From Synchiropus splendidus (taxonomy: Eukaryota; Chordata; Actinopteri; Syngnathiformes; Callionymidae): a stretch of 64,000 bases of DNA. The first letter of the stretch is position 1. Each line of letters begins with the position of its first letter. The translations under genes were made by a program, and so were the position numbers. The notes under the pieces were generated by a model. That model saw only the letters and a list, made by a program, of their open reading frames with translations, did not search any database and was not told where the DNA came from. Below are positions 9,025 through 22,613 of this stretch, piece after piece. The stretch spans positions 496,001 through 560,000 of the forward strand of contig NC_071349.1 of the NCBI RefSeq assembly GCF_027744825.2, written 5' to 3'.

Positions 9025-12000
9025 TTCTAGTAGTTGCACATCAAATCTAAACTGTCTGAAGTGTTTTTCCAAAGTTATCAACACTTTTATGTTTGGCGTT
9101 CCGAAACCCACCTTATCTCAGGCTGAAAAGCGTTTTTACGCATTGTGCCATAACTTTTCAGGGAAGCTTCAGAACATGAAATTTTAACCTCCCACTATAG
9201 CAGAAAGGGTCTTTCTAGTAGGTGCACATCAAATCTAAGCTGTCTGAAGTGTTTTTCCAAAGTTATCAACACTTTTATGTTTGGCGTTCCGAAACCCACC
9301 TTATCTCAGGCTGAAAAGCGTTTTTGTGCATTGTGCCATAACTTTTCAGGGAAGCTTCAGAACATGAAATTTTAACTTCCCACTATAGCAGAAAGGGTCT
9401 TTCTAGTAGTTGCACATCAAATCTAAACTGTCTGAAGTGTTTTTCCAAAGTTATAAACACTTTTATGTTTGGCGTTCCGAAACCCACCTTATCTCAGGCT
9501 GAAAAGCGTTTTTGTGCATTGTGCCATAACTTTTCAGGGAAGCTTCAGAACATGAAATTTTAACCTCCCACTATAGCAGAAAGGGTCTTTCTAGTAGTTG
9601 CACATCAAATCTAAACTGTCTGAAGTGTTTTTCCAAAGTTATCAACACTTTTATGTTTGGCGTTCCGAAACCCACCTTATCTCAGGCTGAAAAGCGTTTT
9701 TACGTATTGTGCCATAACTTTTCAGGGAAGCATCAGAACATGAAATTTTAGCCTCCCACTATAGCAGAAAGGGTCTTTCTAGTAGGTGCACATCAAATCT
9801 AAGCTGTCTGAAGTGTTTTTCGAAAGTTATCAACACTTTTATGTTTGGCGTTCCGAAACCCACCTTATCTCAGGCTGAAAAGCGTTTTGGTGCATTGTGC
9901 CATAACTTTTCAGGGAAGCTTCAGAACATGAAATTTTAACCTCCCACTATAGCAGAAAGGGTCTTTCTAGTAGTTGCACATCAAATCTAAGCTGTCTGAA
10001 GTGTTTTTCAAAAGTTATCAACACTTTTATGTTTGGCGTTCCGAAACCCACCTTATCTCAGGCTGAAAAGCGTTTTTGTGCATTGTGCCATAACTTTTCA
10101 GGGAAGCTTCAGAACATGAAATTTTAACCTCCCACTATAGCAGAAAGGGTCTTTCTAGTAGTTGCACATCAAATCTAAACTGTCTGAAGTGTTTTTCCAA
10201 AGTTATTAACACTTTTATGTTTGGCGTTCCGAAACCCACCTTATCTCGGGCTGAAAAGCGTTTTTGTGCATTGTGCCATAACTTTTCAGGGAAGCTTCAG
10301 AACATGAAATTTTAACCTCCCACTATAGCAGAAAGGGTCTTTCTAGTAGTTGCACATCAAATCTAAACTGTCTGAAGTGTTTTTCCAAAGTTATCAACAC
10401 TTTTATGTTTGGCGTTCCGAAACCCACCTTATCTCAGGCTGAAAAGCGTTTTTACGCATTGTGCCATAACTTTTCAAGGAAGCTTCAGAACATGAAATTT
10501 TAACCTCCCACTATAGCAGAAAGGGTCTTTCTAGTAGGTGCACATCAAATCTAAGCTGTCTGAAGTGTTTTTCGAAAGTTATCAACACTTTTATGTTTGG
10601 CGTTCCGAAACCCACCTTATCTCAGGCTGAAAAGCGTTTTTGTGCATTGTGCCATAACTTTTCAGGGAAGCTTCAGAACATGAAATTTTAACCTCCCACT
10701 ATAGCAGAAAGGGTCTTTCTAGTAGTTGCACATCAAATCTAAACTGTCTGAAGTGTTTTTCCAAAGTTATTAACACTTTTATGTTTGGCGTTCCGAAACC
10801 CACCTTATCTAAGGCTGAAAAGCGTTTTTGTGCATTGTGCCATAACTTTTCAGGGAAGCTTCAGAACATGAAATTTTAACCTCCCACTATAGCAGAAAGG
10901 GTCTTTCTAGTAGTTGCACATCAAATCTAAACTGTCTGAAGTGTTTTTCCAAAGTTATTAACACTTATATGTTTGGCGTTCCGAAACCCACCTTATCTCA
11001 GGCTGAAAAGCGTTTTTGTGCATTGTGCCATAACTTTTCAGGGAAGCTTCAGAACATGAAATTTTAACCTCCCACTATAGCAGAAAGGGTCTTTCTAGTA
11101 GTTGCACATCAAATCTAAACTGTCTGAAGTGTTTTTCCAAAGTTATTAACACTTTTATGTTTGGCGTTCCGAAACCCACCTTATCTCAGGCTGGAAAGCG
11201 TTTTTGTGCATTGTGCCATAACTTTTCAGGGAAGCTTCAGAACATGAAATTTTAACCTCCCACTATAGCAGAAAGGGTCTTTCTAGTAGTTGCACATCAA
11301 ATCTAAACTGTCTGAAGTGTTTTTACAAAGTTATCAACACTTTTATGTTTGGCGTTCCGAAACCCACCTTATCTCAGGCTGAAAAGCGTTTTTACGCATT
11401 GAGCCATAACTTTTCAGGGAAGCTTCAGAACATGAAATTTTAACCTCCCACTATAGCAGAAAGGGTCTTTCTAGTAGGTGCACATCAAATCTAAGCTGTC
11501 TGAAGTGTTTTTCGAAAGTTATCAACACTTTTATGTTTGGCGTTCCGAAACCCACCTTATCTCAGGCTGAAAAGCGTTTTTGTGCATTGTGCCATAACTT
11601 TTCAGGGAAGCTTCAGAACATGAAATTTTAACCTCCCACTATAGCAGAAAGGGTCTTTCTAGTAGTTGCACATCAAATCTAAACTGTCTGAAGTGTTTTT
11701 CCAAAGTTATTAACACTTTTATGTTTGGCGTTCCGAAACCCACCTTATCTCAGGCTGAAAAGCGTTTTTGTGCATTGTGCCATAACTTTTCAGGGAAGCT
11801 TCAGAACATGAAATTTTAACCTCCCACTATAGCAGAAAGGGTCTTTCTAGTAGTTGCACATCAAATCTAAACTGTCTGAAGTGTTTTTCCAAAGTTATTA
11901 ACACTTTTATGTTTGGCGTTCCGAAACCCACCTTATCTCAGGCTGAAAAGCGTTTTTGTGCATTGTGCCATAACTTTTCAGGGAAGCTTCAGAACATGAA

Positions 12001-13160
12001 ATTTTAACCTCCCACTATAGCAGAAAGGGTCTTTCTAGTAGTTGCACATCAAATCTAAACTGTCTGAAGTGTTTTTCCAAAGTTATCAACACTTTTATGT
12101 TTGGCGTTCCGAAACCCACCTTATCTCAGGCTGAAAAGCGTTTTTACGCATTGAGCCATAACTTTTCAGGGATGCTTCAGAACATGAAATTTTAACCTCC
12201 CACTATAGCAGAAAGGGTCTTTCTAGTAGGTGCACATCAAATCTAAGCTGTCTGAAGTGTTTTTCGAAAGTTATCAACACTTTTATGTTTGGCGTTCCGA
12301 AACCCACCTTATCTCAGGCTGAAAAGCGTTTTTGTGCATTGTGCCATAACTTTTCAGGGAAGCTTCAGAACATGAAATTTTAACCTCCCACTATAGCAGA
12401 AAGGGTCTTTCTAGTAGTTGCACATCAAATCTAAACTGTCTGAAGTGTTTTTCCAAAGTTATCAACACTTTTATGTTTGGCGTTCCGAAACCCACCTTAT
12501 CTCAGGCTGAAAAGCGTTTTTACGCATTTTGCCATAACTTTTCAGGGAAGCTTCAGAACATGAAATTTTATCCTCCCACTATAGCAGAAAGGGTCTTTCT
12601 AGTAGGTGCACATCAAATCTAAGCTGTCTGAAGTGTTTTTCGAAAGTTATCAACACTTTTATGTTTGGCGTTCCGAAACCCACCTTATCTCAGGCTGAAA
12701 AGCGTTTTTGTGCATTGTGCCATAACTTTTCAGGGAAGCTTCAGAACATGAAATTTTAACCTCCCACTATAGCAGAAAGGGTCTTTCTAGTAGTTGCACA
12801 TCAAATCTAAACTGTCTGAAGTGTTTTTCCAAAGTTATCAACACTTTTATGTTTGGCGTTCCGAAACCCACCTTATCTCAGGCTGAAAAGCGTTTTTACG
12901 CATTTTGCCATAACTTTTCAGGGAAGCTTCAGAACATGAAATTTTATCTTCCCACTATAGCAGAAAGGGTCTTTCTAGTAGGTGCACATCAAATCTAAGC
13001 TGTCTGAAGTGTTTTTCGAAAGTTATCAACACTTTTATGTTTGGCGTTCCGAAACCCACCTTATCTCAGGCTGAAAAGCGTTTTTGTGCATTGTGCCATA
13101 ACTTTTCAGGGAAGCTTCAGAACATGAAATTTTAACCTCCCACTATAGCAGAAAGGGTCT

Positions 13161-15416
13161 TTCTAGTAGTTGAAAATCAAATCTAAGCTGTCTGAAGTGT
13201 TTTTCAAAAGTTATCAACACTTTTATGTTTGGCGTTCCGAAACCCACCTTATCTCAGGCTGAAAAGCGTTTTTGTGCATTGTGCCATAACTTTTCAGGGA
13301 AGCTTCAGAACATGAAATTTTAACCTCCCACTATAGCAGAAAGGGTCTTTCTAGTAGTTGCACATCAAATCTAAACTGTCTGAAGTGTTTTTCCAAAGTT
13401 ATCAACACTTTTATGTTTGGCGTTCCGAAACCCACCTTATCTCAGGCTGAAAAGCATTTTTGTGCATTGTGCCATAACTTTTCAGGGAAGCTTCAGAACA
13501 TGAAATTTTAACCTCCCACTATAGCAGAAAGGGTCTTTCTAGTAGTTGCACATCAAATCTAAACTGTCTGAAGTGTTTTTCCAAAGTTATTAACACTTTT
13601 ATGTTTGGCGTTCCGAAACCCACCTTATCTCAGGCTGAAAAGCGTTTTTGTGCATTGTGCCATAACTTTTCAGGGAAGCTTCAGAACATGAAATTTTAAC
13701 CTCCCACTATAGCAGAAAGGGTCTTTCTAGTAGTTGCACATCAAATCTAAACTGTCTGAAGTTTTTTTCCAAAGTTATCAACACTTTTATGTTTGGCGTT
13801 CCGAAACCCACCTTATCTCAGGCTGAAAAGCGTTTTTACGCATTGTGCCATAACTTTTCAGGGAAGCTTCAGAACATGAAATTTTAACCTCCCACTATAG
13901 CAGAAAGGGTCTTTCTAGTAGGTGCACATCAAATCTAAGCTGTCTGAAGTGTTTTTCCAAAGTTATCAACACTTTTATGTTTGGCGTTCCGAAACCCACC
14001 TTATCTCAGGCTGAAAAGCGTTTTTGTGCATTGTGCCATAACTTTTCAGGGAAGCTTCAGAACATGAAATTTTAACCTCCCACTATAGCAGAAAGGGTCT
14101 TTCTAGTAGTTGCACATCAAATCTAAACTGTCTGAAGTGTTTTTCCAAAGTTATTAACACTTTTATGTTGGGCGTTCCGAAACCCACCTTATCTCAGGCT
14201 GAAAAGCGTTTTTGTGCATTGTGCCATAACTTTTCAGGAAAGCTTCAGAACATGAAATTTTAACCTCCCACTATAGCAGAAAGGGTCTTTCTAGTAGTTG
14301 CACATCAAATCTAAACTGTCTGAAGTGTTTTTCCAAAGTTATCAACACTTTTATGTTTGGCGTTCCGAAACCCACCTTATCTCAGGCTGAAAAGCGTTTT
14401 TACGCATTGTGCCATAACTTTTCAGGGAAGCTTCAGAACATGAAATTTTAACCTCCCACTATAGCAGAAAGGGTCTTTCTAGTAGTTGCACATCAAATCT
14501 AAACTGTCTGAAGTGTTTTTCCAAAGTTATTAACACTTTTATGTTTGGCGTTCCGAAACCCACCTTATCTCAGGCTGAAAAGCGTTTTTGTGCATTGTGC
14601 CATAACTTTTCAGGGAAGCTTCAGAACATGAAATTTTAACCTCCCACTATAGCAGAAAGGGTCTTTCTAGTAGTTGCACATCAAATCTAAACTGTCTGAA
14701 GTGTTTTTCCAAAGTTATTAACACTTTTATGTTTGGCGTTCCGAAACCCACCTTATCTCAGGCTGAAAAGCGTTTTTGTGCATTGTGCCATAACTTTTCA
14801 GGGAAGCTTCAGAACATGAGATTTTAACCTCCCACTATAGCAGAAAGGGTCTTTCTAGTAGTTGCACATCAAATCTAAACTGTCTGAAGTGTTTTTCCAA
14901 AGTTATCAACACTTTTATGTTTGGCTTTCCGAAACCCACCTTATCTCAGGCTGAAAAGCGTTTTTGTGCATTGTGCCATAACTTTTCAGGGAAGCTTCAG
15001 AACATGAAATTTTAACCTCTCACTATAGCAGAAAGGGTCTTTCTAGTAGTTGCACATCAAATCTAAACTGTCTGAAGTGTTTTTCCAAAGTTATTAACAC
15101 TTTTATGTTTGGCGTTCCGAAACCCACCTTATCTCAGGCTGAAAAGCGTTTTTACGCATTGTGCCATAACTTTTCAGGGAAGCTTCAGAACATGAAATTT
15201 TAACCTCCCACTATAGCAGAAAGGGTCTTTCTAGTAGGTGCACATCAAATCTAAGCTGTCTGAAGTGTTTTTCGAAAGTTTTTAACACTTTTATGTTTGG
15301 CGTTCCGAAACCCACCTTATCTCAGGCTGAAAAGCGTTTTTGTGCATTGTGCCATAACTTTTCAGGGAAGCTTCAGAACATGAAATTTTAACCTCCCACT
15401 ATAGCAGAAAGGGTCT
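13161..15416. repeat. 13-mer HOR derivative ending Bt-C2t (12 monomers)
   Basis: D-E-A-B-C1-Ax-B-A-A-E-Bt-C2t. The A and Bs slots are replaced by one hybrid Bt (T55 with AC114-115) and the closing C2 reads gtttttaac. The E copy carries cctctcac. The same arrangement recurs at 18802-21057, so the two share the rearrangement by descent. Confidence 0.78.
15041..15228. repeat. Hybrid monomer Bt: A left half, B right half
   Basis: T55 as in A together with AC at 114-115 as in B. Other Bt copies lie at 18427, 20682, 24065, 28389, 32901, 47753 and 57153. Here it replaces the A-Bs pair of the 13-mer, so the unit is one monomer shorter, as expected for an exchange between neighbours that deletes 188 bp. 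The Bs mark A122 is absent, so the B parent was an ordinary B or site 122 reverted. Confidence 0.72.
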
Positions 15417-16920
15417 TTCTAGTAGTTGCACATCAAATCTAAGCTGTCTGAAGTGTTTTTCAAAAGTTATCAACACTTTTATGTTTGGCGTTCCGAAACC
15501 CACCTTATCTCAGGCTGAAAAGCGTTTTTGTGCATTGTGCCATAACTTTTCAGGGAAGCTTCAGAACATGAAATTTTAACCTCCCACTATAGCAGAAAGG
15601 GTCTTTCTAGTAGTTGCACATCAAATCTAAACTGTCTGAAGTGTTTTTCCAAAGTTATCAACACTTTTATGTTTGGCGTTCCGAAACCCACCTTATCTCA
15701 GGCTGAAAAGCGTTTTTGTGCATTGTGCCATAACTTTTCAGGGAAGCTTCAGAACATGAAATTTTAACCTCCCACTATAGCAGAAAGGGTCTTTCTAGTA
15801 GTTGCACATCAAATCTAAACTGTCTGAAGTGTTTTTCCAAAGTTATTAACACTTTTATGTTTGGCGTTCCGAAACCCACCTTATCTCAGGCTGAAAAGCG
15901 TTTTTGTGCATTGTGCCATAACTTTTCAGGGAAGCTTCAGAACATGAAATTTTAACCTCCCACTATAGCAGAAAGGGTCTTTCTAGTAGTTGCACATCAA
16001 ATCTAAACTGTCTGAAGTGTTTTTCCAAAGTTATCAACACTTTTATGTTTGGCGTTCCGAAACCCACCTTATCTCAGGCTGAAAAGCGTTTTTACGCATT
16101 GTGCCATAACTTTTCAGGGAAGCTTCAGAACATGAAATTTTAACCTCCCACTATAGCAGAAAGGGTCTTTCTAGTAGGTGCACATCAAATCTAAGCTGTC
16201 TGAAGTGTTTTTCCAAAGTTATCAACACTTTTATGTTTGGCGTTCCGAAACCCACCTTATCTCAGGCTGAAAAGCGTTTTTGTGCATTGTGCCATAACTT
16301 TTCAGGGAAGCTTCAGAACATGAAATTTTAACCTCCCACTATAGCAGAAAGGGTCTTTCTAGTAGTTGCACATCAAATCTAAGCTGTCTGAAGTGTTTTT
16401 CCAAAGTTATCAACACTTTTATGTTTGGCGTTCCGAAACCCACCTTATCTCAGGCTGAAAAGCGTTTTTGTGCATTGTGCCATAACTTTTCAGGGAAGCT
16501 TCAGAACATGAAATTTTAACCTCCCACTATAGCAGAAAGGGTCTTTCTAGTAGTTGCACATCAAATCTAAACTGTCTGAAGTGTTTTTCCAAAGTTATTA
16601 ACACTTTTATGTTTGGCGTTCCGAAACCCACCTTATCTCAGGCTGAAAAGCGTTTTTGTGCATTGTGCCATAACTTTTCAGGAAAGCTTCAGAACATGAA
16701 ATTTTAACCTCCCACTAAAGCAGAAAGGGTCTTTCTAGTAGTTGCACATCAAATCTAAACTGTCTGAAGTGTTTTTCCAAAGTTATCAACACTTTTATGT
16801 TTCGCGTTCCGAAACCCACCTTATCTCAGGCTGAAAAGCGTTTTTACGCATTGTGCCATAACTTTTCAGGGAAGCTTCAGAACATGAAATTTTAACCTCC
16901 CACTATAGCAGAAAGGGTCT

Positions 16921-17109
16921 TTCTAGTAGGTGCACATCAAATCTAAGCTGTCTGAAGTGTTTTTTCCAAAGTTATCAACACTTTTATGTTTGGCGTTCCG
17001 AAACCCACCTTATCTCAGGCTGAAAAGCGTTTTTGTGCATTGTGCCATAACTTTTCAGGGAAGCTTCAGAACATGAAATTTTAACCTCCCACTATAGCAG
17101 AAAGGGTCT
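16921..17109. repeat. C1 monomer with 1-bp insertion (189 bp)
   Basis: The T tract at 16960-16965 has six Ts where the consensus has five. This shifts the array phase by +1 until about 21,220. It is one of only two length changes found. Confidence 0.93.
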
Positions 17110-18049
17110 TTCTAGTAGTTGCACATCAAATCTAAACTGTCTGAAGTGTTTTTCCAAAGTTATTAACACTTTTATGTTTGGCGTTCCGAAACCCACCTTA
17201 TCTCAGGCTGAAAAGCGTTTTTGTGCATTGTGCCATAACTTTTCAGGGACGCTTCAGAACATGAAATTTTAACCTCCCACTATAGCAGAAAGGGTCTTTC
17301 TAGTAGTTGCACATCAAATCTAAACTGTCTGAAGTGTTTTTCCAAAGTTATTAACACTTTTATGTTTGGCGTTCCGAAACCCACCTTATCTCAGGCTGAA
17401 AAGCGTTTTTGTGCATTGTGCCATAACTTTTCAGGGAAGCTTCAGAACATGAAATTTTAACCTCCCACGATAGCAGAAAGGGTCTTTCTAGTAGTTGCAC
17501 ATCAAATCTAAACTGTCTGAAGTGTTTTTCCAAAGTTATGAACACATTTATGTTTGGCGTTCCGAAACCCACCTTATCTCAGGCTGAAAAGCGTTTTTGT
17601 GCATTGTGCCATAACTTTTCAGGAAAGCTTCAGAACATGAAATTTTAACCTCCCACTATAGCAGAAAGGGTCTTTCTAGTAGTTGCACATCAAATCTAAA
17701 CTGTCTGAAGTGTTTTTCCAAAGTTATCAACACTTTTATGTTTGGCGTTCCGAAACCCACCTTATCTCAGGCTGAAAAGCGTTTTTACGCATTGTGCCAT
17801 AACTTTTCAGGGAAGCTTCAGAACATGAAATTTTAACCTCCCACTATAGCAGAAAGGGTCTTTCTAGTAGGTGCACATCAAATCTAAGCTGTCTGAAGTG
17901 TTTTTCCAAAGTTATTAACACTTTTATGTTTGGCGTTCCGAAACCCACCTTATCTCAGGCTGAAAAGCGTTTTTGTGCATTGTGCCATAACTTTTCAGGG
18001 AAGCTTCAGAACATGAAATTTTAACCTCCCACTATAGCAGAAAGGGTCT
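17110..18049. repeat. Five-monomer haplotype block, copy 1
   Basis: A(C141, gggacgc)-A(G172, cacgatag)-Ag-B-C1t. The same five monomers with the same private marks lie at 29329-30268. The last four also match 1-752. The offset to the second copy is 12,219 bp, which is 65 monomers minus the single base lost near 21,220. Confidence 0.85.
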
Positions 18050-18801
18050 TTCTAGTAGTTGCACATCAAATCTAAACTGTCTGAAGTGTTTTTCCAAAGT
18101 TATCAACACTTTTATGTTTGGCGTTCCGAAACCCACCTTATCTCAGGCTGAAAAGCGTTTTTACGCATTGTGCCATAACTTTTCAGGGAAGCTTCAGAAC
18201 ATGAAATTTTATCCTCCCACTATAGCAGAAAGGGTCTTTCTAGTAGGTGCACATCAAATCTAAGCTGTCTGAAGTGTTTTTCGAAAGTTATCAACACTTT
18301 TATGTTTGGCGTTCCGAAACCCACCTTATCTCAGGCTGAAAAGCGTTTTTTTGCATTGTGCCATAACTTTTCAGGGAAGCTTCAGAACATGAAATTTTAA
18401 CCTCCCACTATAGCAGAAAGGGTCTTTCTAGTAGTTGCACATCAAATCTAAACTGTCTGAAGTGTTTTTCCAAAGTTATTAACACTTTTATGTTTGGCGT
18501 TCCGAAACCCACCTTATCTCAGGCTGAAAAGCGTTTTTACGCATTGTGCCATAACTTTTCAGGGAAGCTTCAGAACATGAAATTTTAACCTCCCACTATA
18601 GCAGAAAGGGTCTTTCTAGTAGGTGCACATCAAATCTAAGCTGTCTGAAGTGTTTTTCGAAAGTTATCAACACTTTTATGTTTGGCGTTCCGAAACCCAC
18701 CTTATCTCAGGCTGAAAAGCGTTTTTGTGCATTGTGCCATAACTTTTCAGGGAAGCTTCAGAACATGAAATTTTAACCTCCCACTATAGCAGAAAGGGTC
18801 T

Positions 18802-21057
18802 TTCTGGTAGTTGAAAATCAAATCTAAGCTGTCTGAAGTGTTTTTCAAAAGTTATCAACACTTTTATGTTTGGCGTTCCGAAACCCACCTTATCTCAGGC
18901 TGAAAAGCGTTTTTGTGCATTGTGCCATAACTTTTCAGGGAAGCTTCAGAACATGAAATTTTAACCTCCCACTATAGCAGAAAGGGTCTTTCTAGTAGTT
19001 GCACATCAAATCTAAACTGTCTGAAGTGTTTTTCCAAAGTTATCAACACTTTTATGTTTGGCGTTCCGAAACCCACCTTATCTCAGGCTGAAAAGCGTTT
19101 TTGTGCATTGTGCCATAACTTTTCAGGGAAGCTTCAGAACATGAAATTTTAACCTCCCACTATAGCAGAAAGGGTCTTTCTAGTAGTTGCACATCAAATC
19201 TAAACTGTCTGAAGTGTTTTTCCAAAGTTATTAACACTTTTATGTTTGGCGTTCCGAAACCCACCTTATCTCAGGCTGAAAAGCGTTTTTGTGCATTGTG
19301 CCATAACTTTTCAGGGAAGCTTCAGAACATGAAATTTTAACCTCCCACTATAGCAGAAAGGGTCTTTCTAGTAGTTGCACATCAAATCTAAACTGTCTGA
19401 AGTATTTTTCCAAAGTTATCAACACTTTTATGTTTGGCGTTCCGAAACCCACCTTATCTCAGGCTGAAAAGCGTTTTTACGCATTGTGCCATAACTTTTC
19501 AGGGAAGCTTCAGAACATGAAATTTTAACCTCCCACTATAGCAGAAAGGGTCTTTCTAGTAGGTGCACATCAAATCTAAGCTGTCTGAAGTGTTTTTCCA
19601 AAGTTATCAACACTTTTATGTTTGGCGTTCCGAAACCCACCTTATCTCAGGCTGAAAAGCGTTTTTGTGCATTGTGCCATAACTTTTCAGGGAAGCTTCA
19701 GAACATGAAATTTTAACCTCCCACTATAGCAGAAAGGGTCTTTCTAGTAGGTGCACATCAAATCTAAACTGTCTGAAGTGTTTTTCCTAAGTTATTAACA
19801 CTTTTATGTTTGGCGTTCCGAAACCCACCTTATCTCAGGCTGAAAAGCGTTTTTGTGCATTGTGCCATAACTTTTCAGGAAAGCTTCAGAACATGAAATT
19901 TTAACCTCCCACTATAGCAGAAAGGGTCTTTCTAGTAGTTGCACATCAAATCTTAACTGTCTGAAGTGTTTTTCCAAAGTTATCAACACTTTTATGTTTG
20001 GCGTTCCGAAACCCACCTTATCTCAGGCTGAAAAGCGTTTTTACGCATTGTGCCATAACTTTTCAGGGAAGCTTCAGAACATGAAATTTTAACCTCCCAC
20101 TATAGCAGAAAGGGTCTTTCTAGTAGTTGCACATCAAATCTAAACTGTCTGAAGTGTTTTTCCAAAGTTATTAACACTTTTATGTTTGGCGTTCCGAAAC
20201 CCACCTTATCTCAGGCTGAAAAGCGTTTTTGTGCATTGTGCCATAACTTTTCAGGGAAGCTTCAGAACATGAAATTTTAACCTCCCACTATAGCAGAAAG
20301 GGTCTTTCTAGTAGTTGCACATCAAATCTAAACTGTCTGAAGTGTTTTTCCAAAGTTATTAACACTTTTATGTTTGGCGTTCCGAAACCCACCTTATCTC
20401 AGGCTGAAAAGCGTTTTTGTGCATTGTGCCATAACTTTTCAGGGAAGCTTCAGAACATGAAATTTTAACCTCCCACTATAGCAGAAAGGGTCTTTCTAGT
20501 AGTTGCACATCAAATCTAAACTGTCTGAAGTGTTTTTCCAAAGTTATCAACACTTTTATGTTTGGCGTTCCGAAACCCACCTTATCTCAGGCTGAAAAGC
20601 GTTTTTGTGCATTGTGCCATAACTTTTCAGGGAAGCTTCAGAACATGAAATTTTAACCTCTCACTATAGCAGAAAGGGTCTTTCTAGTAGTTGCACATCA
20701 AATCTAAACTGTCTGAAGTGTTTTTCCAAAGTTATTAACACTTTTATGTTTGGCGTTCCGAAACCCACCTTATGTCAGGCTGAAAAGCGTTTTTACGCAT
20801 TGTGCCATAACTTTTCAGGGAAGCTTCAGAACATGAAATTTTAACCTCCCACTATAGCAGAAAGGGTCTTTCTAGTAGGTGCACATCAAATCTAAGCTGT
20901 CTGAAGTGTTTTTCGAAAGTTTTTAACACTTTTATGTTTGGCGTTCCGAAACCCACCTTATCTCAGGCTGAAAAGCGTTTTTGTGCATTGTGCCATAACT
21001 TTTCAGGGAAGCTTCAGAACATGAAATTTTAACCTCCCACTATAGCAGAAAGGGTCT
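18802..21057. repeat. Second copy of the Bt-C2t 12-mer
   Basis: Same order and same marks as 13161-15416 (ttgaaaatc in D, cctctcac in E, Bt, gtttttaac in C2t). The similarity continues for five more monomers (D-E-A-B-C1) on both sides, about 17 monomers in all. Singletons differ, for example ctggtag at the start, agtattttt near 19,403, cctaag near 19,787 and tgtcagg near 20,774. Confidence 0.76.
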
Positions 21058-21244
21058 TTCTAGTAGTTGCACATCAAATCTAAGCTGTCTGAAGTGTTTT
21101 TCAAAAGTTATCAACACTTTTATGTTTGGCGTTCCGAAACCCACCTTATCTCAGGCTGAAAAGCGTTTTTGTGCATTGTGCCATAACTTTTCAGGGAAGC
21201 TTCAGAACATGAAATTTTAACTCCCACTATAGCAGAAAGGGTCT
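21058..21244. repeat. D monomer with 1-bp deletion (187 bp)
   Basis: The sequence reads ttttaactccc where the consensus has ttttaacctccc, so one C is missing near 21,220. The array returns to the original 188-bp phase after this copy. Confidence 0.93.
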
Positions 21245-22613
21245 TTCTAGTAGTTGCACATCAAATCTAAACTGTCTGAAGTGTTTTTCCAAAGTTATCA
21301 ACACTTTTATGTTTGGCGTTCCGAAACCCACCTTATCTCAGGCTGAAAAGCGTTTTTGTGCATTGTGCCATAACTTTTCAGGGAAGCTTCAGAACATGAA
21401 ATTTTAACCTCCCACTATAGCAGAAAGGGTCTTTCTAGTAGTTGCACATCAAATCTAAACTGTCTGAAGTGTTTTTCCAAAGTTATTAACACTTTTATGT
21501 TTGGCGTTCCGAAACCCACCTTATCTCAGGCTGAAAAGCGTTTTTGTGCATTGTGCCATAACTTTTCAGGGAAGCTTCAGAACATGAAATTTTAACCTCC
21601 CACTATAGCAGAAAGGGTCTTTCTAGTAGTTGCACATCAAATCTAAACTGTCTGAAGTGTTTTTCCAAAGTTATCAACACTTTTATGTTTGGCGTTCCGA
21701 AACCCACCTTATCTCTGGCTGAAAAGCGTTTTTACGCATTGTGCCATAACTTTTCAGGGAAGCTTCAGAACATGAAATTTTAACCTCCCACTATAGCAGA
21801 AAGGGTCTTTCTAGTAGGTGCACATCAAATCTAAGCTGTCTGAAGTGTTTTTCCAAAGTTATCAACACTTTTATGTTTGGCGTTCCGAAACCCACCTTAT
21901 CTCAGGCTGAAAAGCGTTTTTGTGCATTGTGCCATAACTTTTCAGGGAAGCTTCAGAACATGAAATTTTAACCTCCCACTATAGCAGAAAGGGTCTTTCT
22001 AGTAGTTGCACATCAAATCTAAACTGTCTGAAGTGTTTTTCCAAAGTTATTAACACTTTTATGTTTGGCGTTCCGAAACCCACCTTATCTCAGGCTGAAA
22101 AGCGTTTTTGTGCATTGTGCCATAACTTTTCAGGAAAGCTTCAGAACATGAAATTTTAACTTCCCACTATAGCAGAAAGGGTCTTTCTAGTAGTTGCACA
22201 TCAAATCTAAACTGTCTGAAGTGTTTTTCCAAAGTTATCAACACTTTTATGTTTGGCGTTCCGAAACCCACCTTATCTCAGGCTGAAAAGCGTTTTTACG
22301 CATTGTGCCATAACTTTTCAGGGAAGCTTCAGAACATGAAATTTTAACCTCCCACTATAGCAGAAAGGGTCTTTCTAGTAGTTGCACATCAAATCTAAAC
22401 TGTCTGAAGTGTTTTTCCAAAGTTATCAACACTTTTATGTTTGGCGTTCCGAAACCCACCTTATCTCAGGCTGAAAAGCGTTTTTGTGCATTGTGCCATA
22501 ACTTTTCAGGGAAGCTTCAGAACATGAAATTTTAACTTCCCACTATAGCAGAAAGGGTCTTTCTAGTAGTTGCACATCAAATCTAAACTGTCTGAAGTGT
22601 TTTTCCAAAGTTG

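Larger units (their letters stand above)
8085..11656. repeat. 21-mer HOR derivative, 19 monomers
   Basis: The order is that of the 21-mer without Ag (slot 2) and without E (slot 18): A-B-C1t-A-Ax-B-C1-A-B-C2-D-A-B-C2-A-A-A-Bs-C2. Slot marks are kept: cccacttta in C1t, T165 in C1 and A144/G163 in the second B of the lower half. Two single-monomer losses are the simplest explanation. Confidence 0.75.
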
